Source of the DNA: Pedobacter duraquae
GTDB taxonomy: Bacteria > Bacteroidota > Bacteroidia > Sphingobacteriales > Sphingobacteriaceae
Direction of reading: 5' to 3'
Length of the DNA stretch: 64,000 nucleotides
NCBI RefSeq assembly: GCF_004362245.1
Contig: NZ_SNWM01000003.1
Coordinates: 186,001-250,000, forward strand
Part shown: one piece after another, positions 52,104 to 59,703 of the stretch
Layout of the letters: each line of letters begins with the position of its first letter
Position numbering within the stretch: position 1 is the first letter of the stretch
Program-made: the position numbers and the translations under genes
The notes under the pieces: generated by a model
Told to the model about the DNA's origin: nothing
The model's input: the letters and a program-made list of their open reading frames with translations, nothing else
The model's database searches: none

Positions 52104-53306
52104 TTACGCTCCTGTTGATGTTGGTCTTACTGGCCTTTTCTCGTCAGGTCTTTTTGATCCATCATACAGTTCATATTCAAGCATTCTGCAATCAAGTTTG
52201 CCGTTATAAAATTCTACTTTCCGTGCCGCTTTCAGCCCAATTTTTTTAGCGAGATCAGGATTGCCGGTAAAGATATAACCTGTGTAACCCTTGCAGTTCT
52301 GCTTCATAAAATCGCCGATTCTTTTGTAGGTACTTTCCAGAACGGTGTGCACACCAAGGCGTTCTCCGTATTCAGGGTTAAAGACTACAACGCCTTTACC
52401 ACCCTCGGGAACAGGTGTGTCTGCAAAATCGCAAACTTCAAAGGTAATCAGTGTGTCGACACCGGCAGTTTTTGCGTTTTTACGGCTCACATCAACTGCA
52501 TCTTCAGAGATATCTGTGGCGATAATTTGCAGGTCGATATTTTTGATTACCTGATCCTTTAAGATTCTTCTTTCAGCAAAAAATTCCTCTTCGTTATAGC
52601 CAATTATGTGCATAAAGCCATAGTTCATTCTAAATAGGCCAGGTCTTCTGTTTGTAGCAAGCAGGGCGGCTTCTATGGCAAGTGTACCTGAGCCGCACAT
52701 CGGGTTTACAAATGGCGACTTATGATCCCAGGTTGTACTCATTACTACGCTTGCAGCAAGGGCTTCAAGCATTGGTGCTTTTCCAGGGATTTTGCGATAA
52801 CCGTGCTTGGCAAGTGTTTCGCCCGAGGTATCGATAAAGATATCTGCTTCGTCATCTTTCCAATATAGGTGAACAACAGCCTTGTTGGCGTCGGATCCTG
52901 AATTTGGACGAATGCCTTTTTTCTCCTTGATACGATCCACAATAGCGTCCTTAACTTTAAGGTTGGCAAAAAGCGGTGTCGTGATGGTTTCGTTATCCAC
53001 ATTCGATGTAACAGAAAAATATCCAGAGAAATCGATCAGTTCCTCCCAGGGAAGGTCAACTACTTCTCTATACAATTCTTCGGGGCTGTTGATCTTGAAA
53101 CTGCGCAATGCATAAAGTATCTGACTTGCACAGCGCAGGTTCAGGTTCAGTTTAATACATTCCGTCAATGTAATGTTCAGCTCAACACCTGTAGGGAAAT
53201 CCCTGACAATGGTATAGCCTAAAGCTTCAACCTCCTGAACCAGGTATTTTGAAAGCCTTTTATTGCAGGTTATAATAACCTTACTTTTTGTGTGGAAAAC
53301 TTGCAT
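52104..53306 (-). CDS. THUMP-domain 23S rRNA/tRNA guanine-N2-type methyltransferase (RlmL/YpsC-like)
   Basis: A 400-residue SAM-dependent RNA methyltransferase. A THUMP domain (about 45-155) is followed by a Rossmann methyltransferase with NPMCGSGTLAIEAALLA (201-217), IIATDISEDAV (260s) and motif IV. In motif IV the usual N-P-P-Y is N-P-E-Y (310-313, FNPEYGERLG). Close homologues methylate the N2 of guanine in 23S rRNA or tRNA. The Pro-to-Glu change in motif IV may be a clade feature; I cannot tell activity. Basic tail at the end (KRPDEKRPVRPTS). Confidence 0.92.
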   Translation of the reverse strand: MQVFHTKSKVIITCNKRLSKYLVQEVEALGYTIVRDFPTGVELNITLTECIKLNLNLRCASQILYALRSFKINSPEELYREVVDLPWEELIDFSGYFSVTSNVDNETITTPLFANLKVKDAIVDRIKEKKGIRPNSGSDANKAVVHLYWKDDEADIFIDTSGETLAKHGYRKIPGKAPMLEALAASVVMSTTWDHKSPFVNPMCGSGTLAIEAALLATNRRPGLFRMNYGFMHIIGYNEEEFFAERRILKDQVIKNIDLQIIATDISEDAVDVSRKNAKTAGVDTLITFEVCDFADTPVPEGGKGVVVFNPEYGERLGVHTVLESTYKRIGDFMKQNCKGYTGYIFTGNPDLAKKIGLKAARKVEFYNGKLDCRMLEYELYDGSKRPDEKRPVRPTSTGA

Positions 53307-53377
53307 AATTTATTCTGCGAAGTTATCAATAAAAATATAGAGATTTGAACTTGTAAGAAGAATAAAGAGTAGTTGTT

Positions 53378-53746
53378 ATGGAAATCAAAGGAAAAGTGCA
53401 CGAAATTGGCGCATTACAACAGGTAAGTGAAACGTTTAAAAAACGCGATCTAATTATAGAATACGCAGAAAACCCGACTTATCCTGAATATATTAGATTT
53501 GAAGCTTTACAAGATAAAACCGCATTATTTGATAGCTTGAAGACTGGAGATGATGTAGAAGTTTCTTTTAACCTGCGTGGTCGTCCATGGACAGACAAAA
53601 CAGGTAAAGTGTCTTATTTCAACAGTCTTGTTGTTTGGAGAATCAATGCTTTGACTAACAATGCCTCGGCAGGATCAACCCCTGAATATGCGCCGCCAGT
53701 AGATCTGAGCAGCAAACCAGGTGAAGACGATGATCTGCCCTTCTAA
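53378..53746 (+). CDS. DUF3127 protein (OB-fold-like)
   Basis: A 122-residue soluble protein of the DUF3127 family, common in Bacteroidota. It has the pattern EIKGKVHEIGALQQVSETFKK, IEYAENPTYPEYIRFE and FNLRGRPWTDKTGKVSYFNSL (about 66-86), resembling a ssDNA-binding OB fold, and ends in an acidic tail (PGEDDDLPF) like that of SSB. A role in single-strand DNA or partner binding is plausible but not shown. It is followed by a strong terminator. Confidence 0.88.
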   Translation: MEIKGKVHEIGALQQVSETFKKRDLIIEYAENPTYPEYIRFEALQDKTALFDSLKTGDDVEVSFNLRGRPWTDKTGKVSYFNSLVVWRINALTNNASAGSTPEYAPPVDLSSKPGEDDDLPF

Positions 53747-53778
53747 AGATCTTTTTTAAGGACAAATTGAACCATGAG

Positions 53779-53808
53779 TGCCGGAAATGTTTTTCCGGCA
53801 TTTTTTTT
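53779..53808 (+). terminator. Terminator after the DUF3127 gene
   Basis: 9-bp stem TGCCGGAAA / TTTCCGGCA (53779-53787 with 53792-53800), 4-nt loop, eight T. Confidence 0.95.
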
Positions 53809-53844
53809 GGCTGATAATCTTGTTTGGACTGCGGCCTGCAAGCA

Positions 53845-53862
53845 TGTTAAAATTTGTTAAAA
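53845..53862 (+). promoter_or_regulatory. Direct repeat TGTTAAAA-N2-TGTTAAAA before the two-component operon
   Basis: TGTTAAAA at 53845-53852 and at 53855-53862, a 10-nt period. The same two 8-mers with the same spacing are found upstream of htrA (59596-59613). It is 25 nt upstream of the -7 box at 53888. Confidence 0.5.
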
Positions 53863-53887
53863 TACATGCAAACTGCCTCCGCTTCTT

Positions 53888-53895
53888 TATTTTTG
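53888..53895 (+). promoter_or_regulatory. Predicted -7 box (TATTTTTG) of the two-component operon
   Basis: Exact TAnnTTTG, 13 nt before the kinase ATG, giving a very short leader. Confidence 0.5.
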
Positions 53896-53908
53896 GATTG
53901 CTAAAAGA

Positions 53909-55735
53909 ATGAAAAAGAGAGGATTTTGGTTTATAACCGGCTTGATGAGCCTGGCACTGCTTGGTGTTGTTGTAATGCAATTGTATTACATTAAGCAAGC
54001 ATATAGCCTGAATTCGCAGTTGTTTGAGCAAAACGTAAACCAGGTGCTCAGTAATGTGGTTAATAAAATACAGGCAAATAATGCATTTAGCCACTATAAC
54101 GATAAGAATAACGAATGGCGCTATCGCCGGGAGAAGGGACATGAGCGCCAGATCCGTACGATTGCTGAACTGAAGGAAAAGCAAATCAAGGAAAATGCTG
54201 ATCGTAGGATCGCCCAGCAAAAGCGAATTGTTGACGACCTCAATTTTCAAGACAGTGTGATCCGCGCTGAATACAGAAATCCCAGTATTATTCCGGAAGA
54301 CAAGTTTATTGCGCTGGGTAGTCAAACGACCACGCCTTTAAATCTGGATGTAGAATTTAAGCTGGACGATGACATGAATATGGTTAGTGGTAAGATCCGT
54401 AATTCATTCAAGGCAGAAGTGGGAAAGACCTTTTCAATGCGACCTAACTCTTTGCCAGATACCATCCGCTACCTGGCTTATAGCCTCACAGATGGGCAGC
54501 CATTAAAAATTTCTTTGGCAAGTGTAGATGGTGCACTGGAAGCAAAGTTCAGGAGTGAAGATGTTATAGCTGCACGCCGCCATGAGCAGGAATTGAGACA
54601 GCTGGAAGCAGATACGGTTAGTTCCTATTCGTCACAGATTGGATTGGTCGAAGCCGCCGCCAAAGAAGTAGCTAATGCAAAAGAGCCATTAAGCAGAAGA
54701 ATTTCCAAGGATAAACTGGACACGTTAATCAAAAAAGAACTACTTAACAAAAACATAACATTAAACTATGATTTCTGGGTAAAGGAAGCAAATAGGGATA
54801 CTGTCCTTTATCGAAAAGCCGCCAATATTTCAGGTGATGTGCTTCCATCAAACACTTATAAAACTACGATTTTTAACCGCGATGTTCGTCGTGATCCCGG
54901 AATGTTATATCTGAGCTTCCCCGATCAGCAGTCGGCGATATTTGGCAATATGAGTGCTACGCTGGCCTCGTCGGGTATTTTGCTGCTGGTTTTGATTGTT
55001 ATCTTCTCTTATACCCTCTACACCATTCTTCGCCAGAAAAAAATCTCTGAAATGAAGACAGATTTCATCAACAACATGACGCATGAGTTTAAGACTCCGG
55101 TTGCCACCATCATGATTGCCAGCGAGGCACTGAAGGATCCCGAGATCGTAGAGGATAAAAGCAGGATCAAGCGACTGGCAGGTATCATCTATGATGAAAA
55201 CGTACGTCTTGGTAATCACATTGAGCGTGTACTGAGTATCGCCCGCCTGGAAAAAAGAGAGCTTCACATGGAGCGCACTGAAGTTCATATTAACGAATTG
55301 GTGAGTGCTGTAATGGATAGCATGCAGCTACAGCTTCAGAAAAAGGACGCCAGTATAAAGATGGAACTTCAGGCCGATCCGGATATTGTTATAGGTGATG
55401 AGTTACATCTATCCAACGTGATTTATAATCTCATTGATAACGCAAATAAATATAGCGTAACAAATCCGCAGATTACCGTCAAAACACGAAGTACTAACAG
55501 ATCGTTAATTATCGAAGTTGCTGATGAAGGAATTGGGATGACGAAAGAACAGTCTAAGCGGATATTTGACCAGTTTTATAGGGTTCCTACAGGAAACTTG
55601 CACGATGTTAAAGGATTTGGTTTAGGTTTGAACTATGTGCAGGATGTATTGCTGCAAATGGATGGAACCGTTAAAGTTCAAAGCGAAAAAGATAAAGGAA
55701 CACTATTTATAATCACATTACCCCTGCACAAATGA
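53909..55735 (+). CDS. Sensor histidine kinase (RprX-like)
   Basis: A 608-residue kinase. Two membrane helices (about 6-26 and 349-372) enclose a large periplasmic domain of about 320 residues with a charged, helical early part (about 60-115). The cytoplasm has the HisKA domain with INNMTHEFKTPVAT (His392) and HATPase with NVIYNLIDNANKY, ADEGIGM and KGFGLGLNYV. It resembles RprX of Bacteroides. It overlaps the response regulator by 4 bp (ATGA). A TGTTAAAA direct repeat is upstream, a candidate autoregulatory site. Confidence 0.93.
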   Translation: MKKRGFWFITGLMSLALLGVVVMQLYYIKQAYSLNSQLFEQNVNQVLSNVVNKIQANNAFSHYNDKNNEWRYRREKGHERQIRTIAELKEKQIKENADRRIAQQKRIVDDLNFQDSVIRAEYRNPSIIPEDKFIALGSQTTTPLNLDVEFKLDDDMNMVSGKIRNSFKAEVGKTFSMRPNSLPDTIRYLAYSLTDGQPLKISLASVDGALEAKFRSEDVIAARRHEQELRQLEADTVSSYSSQIGLVEAAAKEVANAKEPLSRRISKDKLDTLIKKELLNKNITLNYDFWVKEANRDTVLYRKAANISGDVLPSNTYKTTIFNRDVRRDPGMLYLSFPDQQSAIFGNMSATLASSGILLLVLIVIFSYTLYTILRQKKISEMKTDFINNMTHEFKTPVATIMIASEALKDPEIVEDKSRIKRLAGIIYDENVRLGNHIERVLSIARLEKRELHMERTEVHINELVSAVMDSMQLQLQKKDASIKMELQADPDIVIGDELHLSNVIYNLIDNANKYSVTNPQITVKTRSTNRSLIIEVADEGIGMTKEQSKRIFDQFYRVPTGNLHDVKGFGLGLNYVQDVLLQMDGTVKVQSEKDKGTLFIITLPLHK

Positions 55736-56427
55736 AAAAAGTTTTACTGGTAGAAGATGATCCAAACCTTGGTTTATTATTGCAGGACTATCTGCAGTTG
55801 AAGGGGAAATTTGATGTTGTACTTTGTACAGATGGTGAAGAGGGTTTGAAGAGTTTCAATAAGCAGGCTTTCGATCTCTGTATTCTCGACGTGATGATGC
55901 CTAAAAAAGATGGATTTACGCTAGGTAAGGAAATCAGGAAAATTAACCAGCATGTTCCGATCATCTTTGCAACGGCGAAAGCCATGATGGAAGATAAAGC
56001 TTCGGCCTATGATCTTGGCGGTGATGATTACATTACAAAACCTTTCAGGATAGAAGAGCTCTTGTTGCGTATTAATGCCCTGTTAAAACGTGTGGCCAAT
56101 GCCGAAATTCCCGATGCCGGACCACAACAAACTCAGTTTGAAATAGGCAACTATATATTTGATTATACAACACAAATGATTCATTTGAATGGGCAGCAAC
56201 AAAAACTTTCTACTAAGGAAGCGGAGTTACTGCAATTGCTTTGTTTAAAAAAGAACGCGGTGCTTACGCGTGAAGAAGCCTTGCTGAGCATTTGGCATGA
56301 TGACAACTATTTTAATGGACGCAGTATGGATGTTTTCCTTAGCAAACTGAGGAAATACCTGCGGGAGGATCCTAAAGTTGAAATTCTTAATGTACATGGC
56401 AAGGGCTATAAGTTACTGGTTAATTAA
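55732..56427 (+). CDS. OmpR/PhoB-family response regulator (RprY-like)
   Basis: A 231-residue DNA-binding regulator. The receiver (1-120) has acidic pair EDD (8-10), phosphorylated Asp53 in CILDVMMP and Lys in ITKPFR. The winged helix (about 135-231) has LSTKEAELLQLLCLKKNAVL, then RSMDVFLSKLRKYLREDP and the wing NVHGKGYKLL. As an OmpR-type dimer it would bind direct repeats of 10-11 nt, which is the spacing of the element upstream of its own operon and of htrA. Confidence 0.95.
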   Translation: MKKVLLVEDDPNLGLLLQDYLQLKGKFDVVLCTDGEEGLKSFNKQAFDLCILDVMMPKKDGFTLGKEIRKINQHVPIIFATAKAMMEDKASAYDLGGDDYITKPFRIEELLLRINALLKRVANAEIPDAGPQQTQFEIGNYIFDYTTQMIHLNGQQQKLSTKEAELLQLLCLKKNAVLTREEALLSIWHDDNYFNGRSMDVFLSKLRKYLREDPKVEILNVHGKGYKLLVN

Positions 56428-56507
56428 CCAACTGGATTCTGATACCCTCGATAATGCGCTTTATTTGCTAAGCGTAAATTAGGGTTGAATACCAAACAGA
56501 ACAATCT

Positions 56508-56515
56508 TACCTTTG
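56508..56515 (+). promoter_or_regulatory. -7 box (TACCTTTG) 4 nt before a start codon
   Basis: Exact TAnnTTTG, then CAGC, then ATG 56520. A TTG at 56485-56487 lies 20 nt upstream as a -33 element. Confidence 0.6.
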
Positions 56516-56519
56516 CAGC

Positions 56520-58796
56520 ATGTCTGAAATCAATCCTGCTGAACTTGCTGCCCGGTTTATCAATTATACATCACGGCATATTTTTCTAACGGGTAAAGCA
56601 GGTACGGGTAAGACCACTTTTCTCAGGAGCTTGATTGCCGAGACTCACAAAAAGGCCGTAATTGTGGCTCCCACGGGAATTGCTGCAATTAATGCCGCAG
56701 GTGTTACTATACATTCACTTTTTCAGCTTCCATTTGGCACTTATCTTCCCAAACAGCCATCAGTTGGTGACAGTCATTTTGATCAGCAGTACACCACACC
56801 GAAATCTATTGTTCGTCATTTGCAGATGAATGCAACCAAGCGCAAGATCTTTTTAGATCTGGAGTTGCTTATTATCGACGAAGTAAGTATGCTGAGAGCA
56901 GACCTGTTGGATGCGATGGATATGGTGTTGCGCTATCTGAGAAAAAATAATACAAGTTTTGGCGGAGTACAGGTGTTGTTTATCGGGGATCTGCACCAGC
57001 TACCACCGGTCGTAAAATCCAGCGAATGGAATCTGCTGGGTGAGTTTTACAAAAGTGCATTCTTTTTTGATGCCCTGGCTTTACAGCATAACCCGCCTGT
57101 ATACATAGAACTTGAGAAAATCTACCGGCAGGCAGATGAGGTATTTATAAGTTTACTCAATAATCTCCGAAATAATACAATTACGATACAGGATACTGAT
57201 CTTCTAAAAACTTATTATAAGGAAAATTTTGTGCCGGCAAAAGAGGATAAGTATATCACTTTAACCACGCACAACCAACGTGCTGATGCCTTGAACAAAC
57301 AAAGTTTGGAAGCACTTAAAGAGCCTGTATGGTATTATAAATCGGAGATCGAAGATGATTTTTCTGAAAGTTCTTTCCCTGCCGAAGCTACCCTTGCGTT
57401 GAAAGTGGGCGCACAGATCATGTTCATCAAGAACGATACGAGCTCTGATAAAAGATTTTTTAACGGAAAGATCGCTACGGTAGTCGCATTAAAACAGGAT
57501 AGTATTGAGGTGCAGACAGAGGGTATATCGGAAAAGATTATCCTTGAAAAATTTACCTGGAAGAATATTCGTTATACTACCGATCGCGTTACGCACGAGA
57601 TACAGGAGGAAGTAGTCGGCAAGTTTACACAGTACCCCGTGAAGTTGGCCTGGGCAATTACCGTTCATAAGAGTCAGGGTCTTACCTTTGATAAGGCTAT
57701 CATCGACATTGGAAATGCTTTTGCTCCCGGACAGATCTACGTGGCATTATCCCGATTACGTTCGTTAGATGGTCTCGTGTTAACTTCACTGATTTCTGGA
57801 TCAGGCATTCGTCAGGATCCCAATGTTTCGCTGTTTTCCAGAAATAAGCAGGAAGTAGAAGTCCTTGGTGAACAGATGAAGGTAGAGAGTGAACATTTTT
57901 TGCGCAACTATCTATTGCAATGTTTTGATTTATCACGACTCGATAATTTTGTATATGAGCATGTGCATTCGTATACTATGGATATTAATAAATCTGCTAA
58001 GCAAAAGCATCATAAATGGGCGCAGCTGCTGCTTAAAGAGCTATCGGAACTTCGAGTGCATGCAGATAAATTCAGAGGACAAATCCAGCGGCTGTCGATG
58101 GACAGGAGTCTCGCAGGATTGGAAGCACTATTGGATCGTACGATCGCTGCGGAGCACTACTTCAGCCCGCTGCTGCAGAAAATGTCTAAGAATATCTTTG
58201 ACAGGATGGAACTGGTGAAACAGGATAAGCAGGTAGTTGCTTTTCTGACTGAGTTGCTGGAAATGGAGGCTATGTTTTACGAGCAGTATAAATCCGTTAG
58301 GAAAGGGGTAGCCTTACTTCGTGCGACAATCAAAGGAGAGGATTTTACAAAAAATGACGTCAATAAACTTTTAAATCAGGCTGATAGGGAATTCCAGATG
58401 CAAAAAGTATTTGCGATGCCCAACACGATCGATTTTACTGCTAAAAAGGGTAAAAGCCTTAAAACACCTGCAGCAAAAAAAGCTAAAGAGCCAAAAGAAG
58501 ACACCAAAGATCTCTCACTTCAGCTACATCGTGAGGGGAAAACGATCACTGAAATTGCAGCGGCCCGCAAATTGGTAATCGGGACTATTGAAGCGCATTT
58601 GGCGCACTTTGTGGCAAAGCAGGAAATCGATGCAAAAGATATCATCAGCCGTAGGAAGCTGGATGAGATCATGGCGACAATTAAAAAATTAAAAACACTA
58701 CAGATGAACCCTATTCGTGAACATCTTGGGCGTGATTACAGTTTTGGGGAGATTAAGATCGGAATTGCCGCGCATCTGGCTGAAGGGGGTGATTAA
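56520..58796 (+). CDS. Pif1-like helicase with C-terminal HTH_40 domain
   Basis: A 758-residue protein. The N-terminal superfamily-1 helicase part (about 1-430) has Walker A GKAGTGKTTF (25-34), LLIIDEVSMLRADLLD (about 118), and the late motif LAWAITVHKSQGLTFDKAI (about 378). Next is a helical region (450-650), then a Lys-rich linker (about 640-670) and an HTH_40 domain (about 672-755, LHREGKTITEIAAARKLVIGTIEAHL) like the C-terminus of RecQ. It probably unwinds structured DNA such as G-quadruplexes. Its end shares TTAA with convergent dapF. Earlier annotations may name it simply ATPase or HTH protein. Confidence 0.9.
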   Translation: MSEINPAELAARFINYTSRHIFLTGKAGTGKTTFLRSLIAETHKKAVIVAPTGIAAINAAGVTIHSLFQLPFGTYLPKQPSVGDSHFDQQYTTPKSIVRHLQMNATKRKIFLDLELLIIDEVSMLRADLLDAMDMVLRYLRKNNTSFGGVQVLFIGDLHQLPPVVKSSEWNLLGEFYKSAFFFDALALQHNPPVYIELEKIYRQADEVFISLLNNLRNNTITIQDTDLLKTYYKENFVPAKEDKYITLTTHNQRADALNKQSLEALKEPVWYYKSEIEDDFSESSFPAEATLALKVGAQIMFIKNDTSSDKRFFNGKIATVVALKQDSIEVQTEGISEKIILEKFTWKNIRYTTDRVTHEIQEEVVGKFTQYPVKLAWAITVHKSQGLTFDKAIIDIGNAFAPGQIYVALSRLRSLDGLVLTSLISGSGIRQDPNVSLFSRNKQEVEVLGEQMKVESEHFLRNYLLQCFDLSRLDNFVYEHVHSYTMDINKSAKQKHHKWAQLLLKELSELRVHADKFRGQIQRLSMDRSLAGLEALLDRTIAAEHYFSPLLQKMSKNIFDRMELVKQDKQVVAFLTELLEMEAMFYEQYKSVRKGVALLRATIKGEDFTKNDVNKLLNQADREFQMQKVFAMPNTIDFTAKKGKSLKTPAAKKAKEPKEDTKDLSLQLHREGKTITEIAAARKLVIGTIEAHLAHFVAKQEIDAKDIISRRKLDEIMATIKKLKTLQMNPIREHLGRDYSFGEIKIGIAAHLAEGGD

Positions 58797-59581
58797 ATAC
58801 TTACCGAGCCTCCGAACACCCGCTCTGCAGGCCCACAAAGAAAAACGTCTGAAAAGAGAGTTCCGTCATAATTGAAGTCGATACGCAGCTCTCCACCCTT
58901 AACCTGTATAGGTTGGCTCAGTTTACCTGTTTTTCCATTTTTCTTAGCCATGGCCATGGCCACCGCCGTTACACCTGTTCCGCAGGCAAAGGTTTCATCC
59001 TCCACGCCGCGTTCAAAAGTCCGAACGAAGAAACGGTCTCCTTTATCTTCTATGAAGTTTACATTGATTCCGTTTTCACGATAAGTATCGTTATTGCGAA
59101 TTTCAAAGCCTGCCTGATAGACGTCGAGATCCTCAAGATCCGTCACCTGTGTTACATAATGCGGTGAACCTGTATTCAAAATTGACGCAGCTCCGTCGGT
59201 GAAAATCTCTTCAACATCTATCATTTGGAGGTCTACCCAATTGCCTTCAGCTGAAATTTTGGCATAGTGCGGCCCATCTACTGCCAAAAAGTTAGTTTCC
59301 ATGGTGATAAGATTCAGGTGTTTAGCAAAAGCAACGATGCATCGCCCACCATTGCCACACATGCTACCCAACCTGCCATCTGCATTAAAATAACGCATTT
59401 CAAAATCATAGTCCGCGTGACTATTCAGTAACATCAAGCCATCTGCACCGATGCCAAAACGCCTGTCACAAAGTTTTTTTATATCTTTAGTACTCAGGTT
59501 ATTGAAATTCTGACTTCTGTTGTCGATCAGAATGAAGTCATTACCTGCACCCTGATATTTATAAAACGGTATTGTCGTCAT
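58793..59581 (-). CDS. dapF: Diaminopimelate epimerase
   Basis: Converts LL- to meso-diaminopimelate for lysine and cell-wall synthesis. From ATG 59581 there are 262 residues, beginning TTIPFYKYQGAGNDF as in the family. The two catalytic cysteines are in MCGNGGRC (Cys75) and ACGTGVTA (Cys200). The longer frame (ATG 59614) would add 11 residues and overlap a repeat element, so I prefer the shorter form. Convergent with the Pif1-like helicase, stops overlapping by 4 bp. Confidence 0.96.
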   Translation of the reverse strand: MTTIPFYKYQGAGNDFILIDNRSQNFNNLSTKDIKKLCDRRFGIGADGLMLLNSHADYDFEMRYFNADGRLGSMCGNGGRCIVAFAKHLNLITMETNFLAVDGPHYAKISAEGNWVDLQMIDVEEIFTDGAASILNTGSPHYVTQVTDLEDLDVYQAGFEIRNNDTYRENGINVNFIEDKGDRFFVRTFERGVEDETFACGTGVTAVAMAMAKKNGKTGKLSQPIQVKGGELRIDFNYDGTLFSDVFLCGPAERVFGGSVSI

Positions 59582-59595
59582 ATGGCATGTTTGCG

Positions 59596-59613
59596 TTTTA
59601 ACATTTTTTAACA
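59596..59613 (-). promoter_or_regulatory. Direct repeat TGTTAAAA-N2-TGTTAAAA between dapF and htrA
   Basis: On the minus strand TGTTAAAA (59613-59606) and TGTTAAAA (59603-59596), 10-nt period and 2-nt spacer, as before the two-component operon. It is 90 nt upstream of the htrA start and 14 nt upstream of the dapF start. Confidence 0.5.
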
Positions 59614-59657
59614 AATTTTATGATGTTAAGGCGATACAAATATCGTTCATATGGTAT

Positions 59658-59665
59658 TAAATTTG
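59658..59665 (+). promoter_or_regulatory. Predicted -7 box (TAAATTTG) of htrA
   Basis: Exact TAnnTTTG, 38 nt before the htrA ATG. Confidence 0.5.
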
Positions 59666-59703
59666 ACTAATAGAAAGAAAAAATTATATTAATAACACAT
59701 AGC

